From the NCBI GenBank assembly GCA_016931995.1, contig JAFGDS010000100.1:1-63414 (forward strand): DNA of 63,414 nucleotides, in the 5' to 3' direction. This document shows, in pieces, positions 53,574 through 63,344 of the stretch. How positions within the stretch are numbered: position 1 is the stretch's first letter; every line of letters begins with the position of its first letter. Below the pieces are notes generated by a model. That model searched no databases, had not been told where the DNA came from, and saw only the letters and a list, made by a program, of their open reading frames with translations. This DNA is from Pirellulales bacterium (GTDB lineage Bacteria > Planctomycetota > Planctomycetia > Pirellulales > Thermoguttaceae). The translations under genes and the position numbers were made by a program.

Positions 53574-56500
53574 GGCGGGCGACAAGAACCTCGTCCTGAC
53601 CAACGGCTCCGCCCAGCCGATCGCGCTGTCGGTGGGCGGCAATAACGACGATACGACCTACTCGGGCGTCCTGAGCGGCGCGGGCAGCCTCACGAAGACC
53701 GGCTTCGGCACGCTCGTGCTGGCCACGCAGAACACGTACACGGGCGCGACGGCGATCGACGACGGCGTGCTGCAACTGGGCGACGGCTCGGCGAACGTCA
53801 CCGTCGCCGGCAATGTGGCCAACGACGGCACGCTTGCCTTCGTCAACCCCGACGCCTTGACCTTCGCCGGCACGATCAGCGGCAGCGGCAACCTGACCAA
53901 GGCGGGCGCCGGCGTCCTCACGCTCACCGCCGACAACACCTACACCGGCGCGACCACCATCGCCGAAGGCACCGTCCACGTCGGCGCCGGCGGCGCGAGC
54001 GGCTCGCTGGGCACGGGCACGGTCGCCGTCGAGGGCCTGCTGATTCTCGACACGAGCGACGCGCAGACCGCCTGCGTCGTCGGCTCCGGCACGCTCACGC
54101 TGGCCGGCACGGGCACGCTGACGCTCACCACCCCCGGCGCGCCTACCGTGACGATCAACGATCCCAACGGGCTTCTGATCCCCGGCGGCGCGGTCTCCGT
54201 TATCACGCCAACGATCATGCCCGGCATGACGATGACCCTCTCGGTCGCCGTGGCCGATCCGTTTGGCGATTGTCAGGCCGTGGCGTTCTACCTGGACGCC
54301 AACGGCGACGGTCTCCTTGACGGCGGCGACGAGCCGCTGGGCGCCGGCACGAACCAGGGCGGCTACTGGTCCACGACGGTCTCGACGGTCGGCTGGGGAC
54401 CCAGCCGGGCGGTCGTGTTTGCCGAGGCCACGTTCGACCCCGGCACGCTCCACCCGCCGGCCTCCACGGTGGCCCAGGCCCCGCTTGCCGTCCTGGCCGA
54501 CTGGGCGATCCTCGGCTCGACGAGCCAGACGGGCTACGCCGAGTCGGGCGGCGGCTTTTCGACCGTCTACCACGGCGACGCCCACGGCGGGGCCTACCGC
54601 CAGATGTCCGGCGCGGACCCGGACGCCTACGTCGAGTACACGTTCACGGACCTGAGCCCGGGCAACTACGAGATCTGGACGAGCCACGTCCCCGGCAACG
54701 GGTTCTCCACCGCCGTGCCCATCGACGTTTACGACGGCGACGCGGCCACCGGCACGCTCCAGCAGTCGTTCAACCTGGATGAAACCCAGCTCCACTGGTC
54801 CAACTGGGAGGTGGACGGCCAGGACTGGAACTGGTCGGACGGCGTGTTCTACAGCAACACGGGCACGATCACCGTCCGGGTCGCCGTCGGGCCGGACGGA
54901 ATCACCCAGGCTCCGGCCGTCCGGCTGATTGCCGCGCCGGCGAGCACGTCGCCCTACGCGCCGTGCGCGTCCACTTCGCAAGACCCGGTGAATTACGCCA
55001 CGGGGAGGGCGCAATACTGCAATTGCGCCGGTACGCTTCCACCGGGCGCTTCGTACAACAATCTGAATGCCGTTTATCTGTACGAAAACGGCTACGGGCA
55101 CAACAACTACAACGTCCCGACCCTCAGCGGCAGCGGGATGCAGATCCAGGCCCGCTATGTCTCCTGGGAGATGGCCTTGTTGGATGTCGGCGGAGACAAC
55201 GAAGAGTGCCCGCCGCCCGATTCGGGAATCGAGCCGGTCCGCCACTACGACATGCTCTACGGCACGAAATCGACGATCGTGGACGTGGACGAGAATCAGG
55301 ACGGCAACGGCGATTACCTGCTCTACACGGTTGCGGACGGCTCCCAATTCAAATTCATCTATCCCGACCAGGAGGAGTTCGCCACGGGCCAGTGGTTCGA
55401 GTCGCTCTATCCCGGTGGAGAGGAAATCGAGGTCGTCTCTTGGACCGACGGGAATGAGAACTACAATTCGACGTATAGCGCCGTCTACAATAAGAAACAC
55501 CAGGTCGTATACCGGACGGCGGAGGGAAACCCCTGCAAGCGGGAAACGTACACGTACGTCGGTGTTCAAACGGCGGAGGGTTACGCGTATCTGTGCAGTT
55601 CCATTGCCTATGAGCTGCCTGATTCGACCGGCACGCTGACGAACAATCACATCGTCGAGTACGTCTACTACACAACCGCCGGCGACAACGGCCTGGCGGG
55701 CGATCTGAAGACCGTCACGACCAGGTATTGGGACCCGGCGATCGGCCTAAGCGGCGACTGGTCCGGCGGCGACACCATCTATTACCGCTATTACACCCAG
55801 GAGACCTACGAAGGGGAGTTTCCGAACGAAGTGCTCGTCGGCTTTGCCCATGGGCTGAAGCGCCAACTCCTGCCCGAGGCGTACGCCAAGGCTATCGAGC
55901 ACTTCAACGTCGCCGATCTCGATACGATCAGCGACACCTACGAGTACAACGGCAAGACGCTGGCCGACTTCACCTGCTTCTACTACAAGTACGACACCGA
56001 CCAGCGGGTCAGCTACGAAGAGGTCTATGGGCAGGTTCGCCATTCGTCCTATGTGTATGACGACGACGGCTACAAGCCCGACGTGCAGGAGCTCCCGAAC
56101 CCCAACCTGAACCTTTGGTCGCTCAAGACGGTCGAAACCCGGATGGACGGAAGTACCTACACCGTCTATTCCAACTACGTGGGCTCCGCCATCTTGACCG
56201 ATCTGGCCGATGCCTCGGGCAACCACTGGTACACCTACAACTATTACGACGACAACGGCAATGTCCTGCTCAACGCCGAATCGTCGGCGGTGGCCAGCTA
56301 CGAAGAAGACGCCCTCACGGCGGGCCAACTCAACGTCACGGGGACCGACTCCGGCGCTTCCGGTCTGGTCCACGCGTACACCTACTACTCTGGCGCGGAC
56401 ACCGCCACGGCCACCACGCCCGGCAGCGTGAGCAACTATCTCGCGTCGGTGGGCGTCGCGGAGGGCATCGAGGGCACGCCCGTCGTCACCGCCGAGTACA

Positions 56501-59500
56501 CCTACTACAAGCAGACTGTTGGCGAACAGAGCGTCTACCACCTGGCCGAGCACACCAAGTACACCGAGACCGACCACACCGGCGCGATCACCACGAGCTA
56601 CGACGTCTCCTGGCATGACGGCGTTCAGATCAACACCGAAACGCTCAACCTCCCGGTCATCTCCACGACCCAGAACGGCGACGGCACGCCCGACGCCACG
56701 TCCCGGTGGTACGACGAGGACGGCCGGCTCGCCTGGACCCGCGACCAGGCCAACCGGGTGAACTACTACTGCTACAGCTCCCTGACCGGCCGGCTGGAGT
56801 ACGCGATCCAGGACGTGGACAGCGATCAGTCGTCGAGCCTCGATCCGCCTGATGGCTATGAAGGCAACAGCGACGGCGCCCACCTCAAGACCGACTACCA
56901 GTACGACCTCCGCGGCCGCGTGGTCCAGGTTCTCGGGCCCAAACACACCGTCGACCTGGCTGGCACGGCGACCGACGTCCGCACGGCCTCCTGGACCGTC
57001 TACGACGACGCCAACCACGTGACCTACTCCGGCCAGGGCTATGCCACGGAGACCTCGCCCGGCGAGTGGACCACCTGCACGCTGGTCAATCCCGTCTCGA
57101 TCACCGTGACCAACCGCGACGGCGACCTGACCGAGCGGATCGAGGCCCGCTGGGGCGCCGAAGCGACCCACGCCGGCTCGCTGGCCGATTACGTCGCCGC
57201 CGACGTGCTGGACCAGACGAACTACACCGCCTGGACCACCTACCAGTACGCCAACAAGCAGTTGGTCAGCACGCGGGTCTACCACGACATCCCGGCCTCG
57301 GGCGCGGGCGACCCCGGCACGAACTACCTCGAGACGACCTACGGCTACGACGCGCTCGGCAGGCCCGAGTGGACGGAGTCGCCCGACGGCACGGTCGCGT
57401 GGAACGTCCTGGACGCCCGAGGGCTGACCGTGAGCACCTGGGTGGGCACGGACGTCACCGGCGCGACGCACGCTGATCCCAGCAACGGCGGCACGAACGG
57501 CATGGTCAAGGTCTCCGCCAACATCTACGACAACGGCAACGACGGCGGCGACGGCCTGCTGACCGAGTCCCGCTCGCAATATGGCTCGGAGATCGGCAAC
57601 TACTACGCGACCGAGTATCACTACGACGAGCGCAACCGCGTCACCGACGTCTTGAGCCCGGCCGACGTGGTCACCCATTACGAGTACGACAACCTGGGGC
57701 GGACGCTCTCGACCGAGACCTACGCCAGCGCCGACTTCACCCTTGCCACCACCGAACTCCGCGCCCAGACGCAGACCTTCTACGACAACCTGGGCCGGGT
57801 GTACGAGACGTGGGTGTACGAGGTGGATCCCGACGACGGCACGCCGTCCGACCACCTGCCCAGCCGCGCGTGGTACGACGCCGTCGGGCGGACGATCAAG
57901 ACCGCCGACGGCAACGGCCTATTCACCAAATACGCCTACGACGGCGCGGGCCGGCTCGCGACCGCCTACACCTGCTTCGACGTGGACGAGCTTGACCTTA
58001 CGGAAACGGCCGCCTACGCCGCGGCGCAAACGGTCACGGGCGACACGGTCGTCGAGCAGACCCAGTACTACTACGACAAGGCCGGCCAGACGGTCGCCAC
58101 GGCCAGGTTCCAGCGGCGGCCGGACGACACGGGCACCGGCCCGCTCTCGGCCGCCGACAACTACGCGACCGCCGCGGTCACCTGGTACGACGGCCTGGGC
58201 CGCGTGGTGGCCACGGCCAACCTCGGCCGCGAGGACAAGGACGCCAGCGGCACGCACTTTTTCTTCCATCCGGCCAACGGCACCCTCGTCGATTTCAACG
58301 ACAACGACATCCCCGACGTGGCCGAGGAGCCGCGGACGGCCGCCGACATCGAAACCCTCGTCGAAAACGCCAATTCCGAGGTGGGCTACGACTTCCAGCT
58401 TGCCCTGACCGAGTACGACGCCGCCGGCCGGGCGTACCGGTCGATCGACGGGCTGGGCCGGATCACCCAGACCACGTTCGACGACGCCGGGCGCACCACG
58501 GCCGTCATCCAGAACTACGACGACGGCGACGTGGACGAGGACGACTTGGACCAGGACGTCACCGTCGAGTACCAGTACGACTCCGCCGGCCGGCTCGTCA
58601 CCCTCACGGCGTACAACGCCAAGGACACGGGCAACGGCGTCGAAGCCCAGGCCACCGCGTATCTCTACGAGTCGGACGTCAACGCCTCGTGGCAGACCAG
58701 CGCGATCTATCCCGACTCGGCCGACGGACAGAACGTCTCGTCGCTTTCCCAGTCGTCGGGCACCGCCACGGCCGTGGTCACCGGCCACGGTTTCACCACC
58801 GGGGACTGGGTCTACGTCTTCGGGGCCAACGAGCCGCTGTACAACGGCCGCGTGCAAGTCACCGTGCTCGACGCCAACACGTTCACCTACACCGTGGACG
58901 CCGGCGCCCCGGCCACCGCGACCGGCACGGTGATCCGCGTGTACGATCCCGACGGCACGGACCAGGTGAAGACCGACTACGACCGCCTGGGCCGCGTGGA
59001 CACAACCACTGACCAGCGGGGGGTGGTCCATGCGTACGATTACGACTTCGCCGGCCGCCGGGCGCACGACCGCGTGACCAGTCTGGGCGGGTCGGGCCTG
59101 GTCGATGGCACGGTCCGGCGGATCAGCACGACCTACGACGACCTCGGCCGCGTGGAGTTCGTCACCAGCCACGACGACCCGGTCGTGGGCCAAGGTACCG
59201 TGGTCAACCAGGTCAAATACGTGTACAATGGGTGGGGCCGCTTGGCCCGGGAGTACCAGGCGCACGACGGGACCGTCGGCGGCGGCACGCCCTCGGTCCA
59301 GTACGACTACGCCGACGGGTCGGTCGGGGGCGTGGCCAAGTACGTCCGGCTCGCCCAGGTGACCTATCCCAGCGGGCGGGAGGTCAACTACGATTACGGG
59401 ACGGCCCAGGCGATCGACGACATCATGTCCCGGCTGGCGGCAATCTTCGACGACGCCAACGACGACGGAGACATCGACGCCGGCGAGGACGTCTACGCCG

Positions 59501-61428
59501 CGTACAAGTACCTGGGCGGCGGCACGATCGTCGAGGAGGACTACCAGGAGGCGGACGTGAAGCTCAGCTACCTGGACGCCGGCGACGTCGCCGGCCTGGA
59601 CCGCTTTGGCCGGGTCGAGGACCAGATCTGGACCGACTACGGCGCGACGCCGTTTGCGACCGACCAGTACGCCTACCACTACGACCAGGCCGGCAACCGC
59701 GTCGAGAAGAACAACGCGCTGCACTCTGATTTCGACGAGACGTATCTCTACGACGCGATTGACCGCTTGGCATCCACCCAGCGCGCCGACACGTTCTATC
59801 AGGACTGGACCCTCGACGCCCTGGGCAACTGGGCGGAGTTCGACGACGACGGGGCGGCGCAAACGCGGACGGTGAACGAGGCGAATGAGATCACCGGCAT
59901 CGACGGCCAGACGATGTACAGCCAGCACGACGACGCCGGCAACATGACGCGCGTGCCGATGCTGTTCGACCGGGACGAGTACCCTGGGTCCGACTACTTC
60001 GACTTGACCTACGACGCCTGGAATCGGCTGGTGCTGGTCGAGAACTCGCAGGACGTGGTGAGCGAGATTCAGTACGACGGCTTGAACCGGCGGATCGTGA
60101 AAAGCGGCTACGACGACGGCAGCCTGCTGGACACGGTCCACTATTTCCACAACGACCGCTGGCAAGTCGTCGAGGAGCGGATGGAGGATTACGAGGGCGT
60201 GATGCGGAGCGACCCGACCTGCCAGTACGTCTGGAGCCCGCGGTATATCGACGCCCTGATCCTCCGCGACCGGGACACGGACGCCGAGCCCGACGGCCAG
60301 ATGGACGAGCGGCTCTACTCGCTCTCCGACGCCAATTTCAACGTCACCGCGCTGGTTGACGAAGACGGCGACGTCGTGGAGCGGTACGTCTACGACGCCT
60401 ACGGCAACGTGACGGTGCTTGACTCCAACTTCACGGCGGACGCCGACAACACCACCGACTTCGCCTGGCAATACACCTACACCGGCCGCCAGCGAGACGC
60501 CGAGAGCGGGCTCATGTACTACCGCAATCGGTATTACCACACGGGCCTTGGCGCGTTCGTGACGAGGGATCCAATTGCGTATTCGGGCGGACTGATGAAT
60601 TTGTACGAGTATGTTGGGGGAAGGCCTTCATTCTTCGTGGACCCGAACGGACGGGAGTTTATCGGGCCTCCATACGAGTTTCCTCCGGAGGTGTTCCCCT
60701 CACCGGAGTTGCCGGCACCTCCTATACCGTGGCCTCAACCCGGCGGCGGTGGCGGGTGCTGTGGACCAGACGTGACCACGTTCCTCTCCAACCTGATCAA
60801 CTACACTATGGACTGGTTTCAGCCGCAGTGGTTGAAGGATCCACTCACGGGTGGCTGTTGGCTTCGAGGTATTGGTATGGATACCATCCCGGGATACAAT
60901 CTCGATTGGAGCAATGATGAAGGTTACCGGACGGAGAACTGCCCTACTGAGGGCTCGCCTTGCGAGAATACTTACTCACTGTGTGGAGTTTGTGTCCATG
61001 ACCACATGATCGGTAATATCATGTTTGGGCTACTGACGAGTTTGTTTTCCATACCTGACGAATGGGCGGATGCTGCGGGCCAGGACGTCCAATACAACCA
61101 GTGTACTTCTCGCGGATGCAGTGATCCACCATGGGATCAGGCAGGGTATGGCTTGGGAAGATTGATCGTCGATAAGCTCTACGACCCTTCTTCCGACGGT
61201 GACGAGGATCTGTGTACTATCCTGAGGTCAAATCCGGGTCTCTGGAACATTGCGAACAACACAACACCTGGGTATCCACCGCCTCAAGGGAGAAAGTGGC
61301 CAAAACCACACGCAGCAGGTTATGGATCTTGCGCGAAATGTACTGAGAAACTTCCTCCATCTGTCGAAAACAAAGTACCAGGAGGGAAGTTCCCCGGCGG
61401 GTTTCCGCCCAAGTTCCCAGCGTTCTAG
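53551..61428 (+). CDS. Giant PATR / golvesin-like / RHS-repeat protein with C-terminal tip 1 (5'-truncated)
   Basis: The coding frame is about 2625 residues. Its native 5' end is lost: an in-frame TAA lies at 53530 and homology starts at about 53566-53580. Residues 10-200 hold PATR-type beta repeats (QNTYTGATAIDDGVLQLGDG, DNTYTGATTIAEGTVHVGAG). Residues 315-470 resemble a golvesin-like binding module (YVEYTFTDLSPGNYEIWTSH). YD/RHS repeats run from about 480 to 2320. The RHS core ends at YYRNRYYHTGLGAFVTRDPI near 2323. The tip (about 250 residues) contains HDHMIGNIMFGLLTSLF, DAAGQDVQ and DPPWDQAGYGLGRLIVDK, a spacing reminiscent of polymorphic toxin type 44. The tip DNA is visibly lower in GC than the core. 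No signal peptide is left. Confidence 0.88.
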   Translation: MTLSWGGLAGDKNLVLTNGSAQPIALSVGGNNDDTTYSGVLSGAGSLTKTGFGTLVLATQNTYTGATAIDDGVLQLGDGSANVTVAGNVANDGTLAFVNPDALTFAGTISGSGNLTKAGAGVLTLTADNTYTGATTIAEGTVHVGAGGASGSLGTGTVAVEGLLILDTSDAQTACVVGSGTLTLAGTGTLTLTTPGAPTVTINDPNGLLIPGGAVSVITPTIMPGMTMTLSVAVADPFGDCQAVAFYLDANGDGLLDGGDEPLGAGTNQGGYWSTTVSTVGWGPSRAVVFAEATFDPGTLHPPASTVAQAPLAVLADWAILGSTSQTGYAESGGGFSTVYHGDAHGGAYRQMSGADPDAYVEYTFTDLSPGNYEIWTSHVPGNGFSTAVPIDVYDGDAATGTLQQSFNLDETQLHWSNWEVDGQDWNWSDGVFYSNTGTITVRVAVGPDGITQAPAVRLIAAPASTSPYAPCASTSQDPVNYATGRAQYCNCAGTLPPGASYNNLNAVYLYENGYGHNNYNVPTLSGSGMQIQARYVSWEMALLDVGGDNEECPPPDSGIEPVRHYDMLYGTKSTIVDVDENQDGNGDYLLYTVADGSQFKFIYPDQEEFATGQWFESLYPGGEEIEVVSWTDGNENYNSTYSAVYNKKHQVVYRTAEGNPCKRETYTYVGVQTAEGYAYLCSSIAYELPDSTGTLTNNHIVEYVYYTTAGDNGLAGDLKTVTTRYWDPAIGLSGDWSGGDTIYYRYYTQETYEGEFPNEVLVGFAHGLKRQLLPEAYAKAIEHFNVADLDTISDTYEYNGKTLADFTCFYYKYDTDQRVSYEEVYGQVRHSSYVYDDDGYKPDVQELPNPNLNLWSLKTVETRMDGSTYTVYSNYVGSAILTDLADASGNHWYTYNYYDDNGNVLLNAESSAVASYEEDALTAGQLNVTGTDSGASGLVHAYTYYSGADTATATTPGSVSNYLASVGVAEGIEGTPVVTAEYTYYKQTVGEQSVYHLAEHTKYTETDHTGAITTSYDVSWHDGVQINTETLNLPVISTTQNGDGTPDATSRWYDEDGRLAWTRDQANRVNYYCYSSLTGRLEYAIQDVDSDQSSSLDPPDGYEGNSDGAHLKTDYQYDLRGRVVQVLGPKHTVDLAGTATDVRTASWTVYDDANHVTYSGQGYATETSPGEWTTCTLVNPVSITVTNRDGDLTERIEARWGAEATHAGSLADYVAADVLDQTNYTAWTTYQYANKQLVSTRVYHDIPASGAGDPGTNYLETTYGYDALGRPEWTESPDGTVAWNVLDARGLTVSTWVGTDVTGATHADPSNGGTNGMVKVSANIYDNGNDGGDGLLTESRSQYGSEIGNYYATEYHYDERNRVTDVLSPADVVTHYEYDNLGRTLSTETYASADFTLATTELRAQTQTFYDNLGRVYETWVYEVDPDDGTPSDHLPSRAWYDAVGRTIKTADGNGLFTKYAYDGAGRLATAYTCFDVDELDLTETAAYAAAQTVTGDTVVEQTQYYYDKAGQTVATARFQRRPDDTGTGPLSAADNYATAAVTWYDGLGRVVATANLGREDKDASGTHFFFHPANGTLVDFNDNDIPDVAEEPRTAADIETLVENANSEVGYDFQLALTEYDAAGRAYRSIDGLGRITQTTFDDAGRTTAVIQNYDDGDVDEDDLDQDVTVEYQYDSAGRLVTLTAYNAKDTGNGVEAQATAYLYESDVNASWQTSAIYPDSADGQNVSSLSQSSGTATAVVTGHGFTTGDWVYVFGANEPLYNGRVQVTVLDANTFTYTVDAGAPATATGTVIRVYDPDGTDQVKTDYDRLGRVDTTTDQRGVVHAYDYDFAGRRAHDRVTSLGGSGLVDGTVRRISTTYDDLGRVEFVTSHDDPVVGQGTVVNQVKYVYNGWGRLAREYQAHDGTVGGGTPSVQYDYADGSVGGVAKYVRLAQVTYPSGREVNYDYGTAQAIDDIMSRLAAIFDDANDDGDIDAGEDVYAAYKYLGGGTIVEEDYQEADVKLSYLDAGDVAGLDRFGRVEDQIWTDYGATPFATDQYAYHYDQAGNRVEKNNALHSDFDETYLYDAIDRLASTQRADTFYQDWTLDALGNWAEFDDDGAAQTRTVNEANEITGIDGQTMYSQHDDAGNMTRVPMLFDRDEYPGSDYFDLTYDAWNRLVLVENSQDVVSEIQYDGLNRRIVKSGYDDGSLLDTVHYFHNDRWQVVEERMEDYEGVMRSDPTCQYVWSPRYIDALILRDRDTDAEPDGQMDERLYSLSDANFNVTALVDEDGDVVERYVYDAYGNVTVLDSNFTADADNTTDFAWQYTYTGRQRDAESGLMYYRNRYYHTGLGAFVTRDPIAYSGGLMNLYEYVGGRPSFFVDPNGREFIGPPYEFPPEVFPSPELPAPPIPWPQPGGGGGCCGPDVTTFLSNLINYTMDWFQPQWLKDPLTGGCWLRGIGMDTIPGYNLDWSNDEGYRTENCPTEGSPCENTYSLCGVCVHDHMIGNIMFGLLTSLFSIPDEWADAAGQDVQYNQCTSRGCSDPPWDQAGYGLGRLIVDKLYDPSSDGDEDLCTILRSNPGLWNIANNTTPGYPPPQGRKWPKPHAAGYGSCAKCTEKLPPSVENKVPGGKFPGGFPPKFPAF

Positions 61429-61502
61429 TAGGCAGGAGCGTACTACTCCCATCATGCGGTGGCCCGGGATCGGGGATTGCTTTAGATCATAAGGTGACGA
61501 AC

Positions 61503-61880
61503 ATGCAAGTAAGGGTCAAACCGCTTGTCATCGTCTGGAATTGCATCATACTGTTGTCCGTGATGATGACTTGGTTCCTCTTCACAGGTGATATCACCAT
61601 GAAGACAGGAGCGATAATCACATCTCTCGACAGGGAAAAGGTTTTTGACGAAGTGCGTCTGAAGAAGTCTTGTCCAGAAATCGCCCAGAATGTGCGAGGG
61701 AAACTGACGGGGATGCTTTGCGAGCCCTATTTGCGTGCTGCGGGCTTCACAGTCCAGATCATGGTTTTCCTGGTCGTCGTGAATATTGTGCTCCTCCTGC
61801 TGCTTCGAGAGCGTATCCCTTCCGAGAGGGGTCGCGCAGACCCGCTCGGTGAACGAGGCGAACGAGATCGAGACGATTGA
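61503..61880 (+). CDS. Small membrane protein after RHS tip 1; candidate immunity protein
   Basis: The 125-residue product starts at the ATG preceded by AAGGTG, 75 bp after the RHS stop. It has two helices (LVIVWNCIILLSVMMTWFLF and GFTVQIMVFLVVVNIVLLLL) with a polar loop between them. The last 20 or so residues (SERGRADPLGERGERDRDD) are the wrong-frame translation of the RHS fragment that starts at about 61830, so the original 3' end was probably replaced when the cassette was displaced. Its position after a variable RHS tip is that of an immunity gene; the family is unknown. Confidence 0.6.
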   Translation: MQVRVKPLVIVWNCIILLSVMMTWFLFTGDITMKTGAIITSLDREKVFDEVRLKKSCPEIAQNVRGKLTGMLCEPYLRAAGFTVQIMVFLVVVNIVLLLLLRERIPSERGRADPLGERGERDRDD

Positions 61881-63090
61881 CTCGTCCAACGCGAACGTGG
61901 CCTACGACGCGGCGGGCAATATGATCCGCACGCCGAGCCTGGCGGACGATTGGCCGGGCCATTATCATCTGACCTACGACGCCTGGAACCGGCTCGTGAT
62001 GGTCCGGGACGCCACGGAGTACTACCTGATCGCCGACATCGAATACGACGGCCTGAACCGTCGGATCGAGAAGTACTACAGCGTCGTCGGCGACGAGGAG
62101 TTCGACAGCCGGGCGTACTACTACAACGACCGGTGGCAGGTGGTCGAGGAGCACGCGCTCAACAGCGACGAGGTGCTGATCCTGGATAGCCAATACGTTT
62201 GGAGCCCTCGGTACATCGACGCCTTGATCCTTCGCGATCGGGACACCAACGAGGATTACCAGTTCGACGAGCGGCTCTACGCCCTATCCGACGCCAATTT
62301 CAACGTCACCGCGCTGGTTGACGAAAACGGCGATGTCGTCGAGCGGTACGTCTACGACGCGTACGGCAACGCGACCGTCCTGGAGCCCAACTTCTCCGTG
62401 GATGCCAACAACACGAGCGATTACGCCTGGACGACCCTCTACACCGGCCGCTCCCTCGACGGCGAATCCGGCCTCATGTACTACCGCAACCGGTACTACC
62501 ACACCGGCCTCGGCGGGTTCGTGACGAGGGATCCAATTGGGTATCGAGGCAAGAGCCTCAATTTATTCGGTTTCCTCGATAGCAGTCCGCTGTCTTCTGT
62601 TGATCCGATGGGTACGGTCACAGTAGAATGTTTTTGCAAGTGCACTTATGTTTTCGGGTTTTATCATCCCAAATTTATTGAGACAGTAGAAGTGCAAGCA
62701 ACCGGCATTGTGGTGAGACAATGCGCGAAGGCGTGCGAAGCTTTGTCTACTACGGGAGAAAAGATTTGCTACGACGAGGACGATATCTATTGTGTCTATT
62801 CCGGGTGGAAGATGAAAGGTGGGGGTGTTCAGCCTCCTGATCCGATCTTTATAGGCACGGGGAAATACTGGAGCTGTGTGAGAAAAGGCATACTAGTGGA
62901 GGCGAAAATGGGTGCTTGCATCGGCGCGTTGCTCGCGAGCGGCTTGGCTATCCCTGCAGCCTGCGCTGAGACATTCGGGATTGCATGTGCGGCTGCTATT
63001 TCGGCCGGTGTCGGGGGGTCTATCATTTGTTGTGACGATGCGGCCACCGCTATATACGACTACGCTAATGATTGTATACGACTAGGCTAA
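61828..63090 (+). pseudogene. Displaced RHS core fragment with different tip (tip 2)
   Basis: The open frame runs from 61786, but RHS homology begins near 61828 (VAQTRSVNEANEIETIDSSN) and no ribosome-binding site is evident. It aligns with the end of the full RHS core from about 59850 (YDAWNRL, YVWSPRYIDALILRDRDT, YYRNRYYHTGLGGFVTRDPI). After that it diverges into a 165-residue Cys-rich tip (VECFCKCTYVFGFYHPKF, IVVRQCAKACEAL, hydrophobic GACIGALLASGLAIPAACAE). This is the classic orphan C-terminal cassette: silent until recombination joins it to the expressed core. I do not recognise tip 2. Confidence 0.8.
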
Positions 63091-63344
63091 TGATTGTCTT
63101 TGATATTTGTGTTTGCGCCATGAGAAGATTATTCAGTATTCTTTGCATGAAGCTCAGTCCGGAGGACTTGCGTGTCGTTGCGCGAATCGCAGCGTTGCTC
63201 ATCGTCTCTGGAATGATCATCGCCTCCATTCGTCTTCCACTTTGTGGGGTAGTTCTTTTTGGGCTGTTCGCAATACCGGGTGCCCTCCTAGGTGGTGTTA
63301 TGTATTTGATATGGCGATGGGGACGGAAAAGGGGACACCCATAA
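63090..63344 (+). CDS. Small membrane protein after RHS tip 2; candidate immunity protein
   Basis: The product has 84 residues. Its ATG overlaps the stop of the tip-2 frame (TAATG at 63088-63092), a sign of translational coupling. Two helices are visible (VARIAALLIVSGMIIASIRL and PLCGVVLFGLFAIPGALLGG). It resembles the gene after tip 1 in size, topology and position, but not in sequence, as expected if each tip carries its own partner. Confidence 0.6.
   Translation: MIVFDICVCAMRRLFSILCMKLSPEDLRVVARIAALLIVSGMIIASIRLPLCGVVLFGLFAIPGALLGGVMYLIWRWGRKRGHP

Noticed and set aside
53574-53642. N-terminal extension of the cas1 frame (MPPTDSAIGWAEPL...)
   Set aside because: It is the complement of the PATR coding sequence and does not resemble Cas1.
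55747-57855. 702-residue minus-strand frame across the RHS core
   Set aside because: It has the same shadow composition and no recognisable features.
57919-60540. 873-residue minus-strand frame across the RHS core
   Set aside because: It is a Val/Gly/Arg-rich shadow of the YD repeats on the plus strand.
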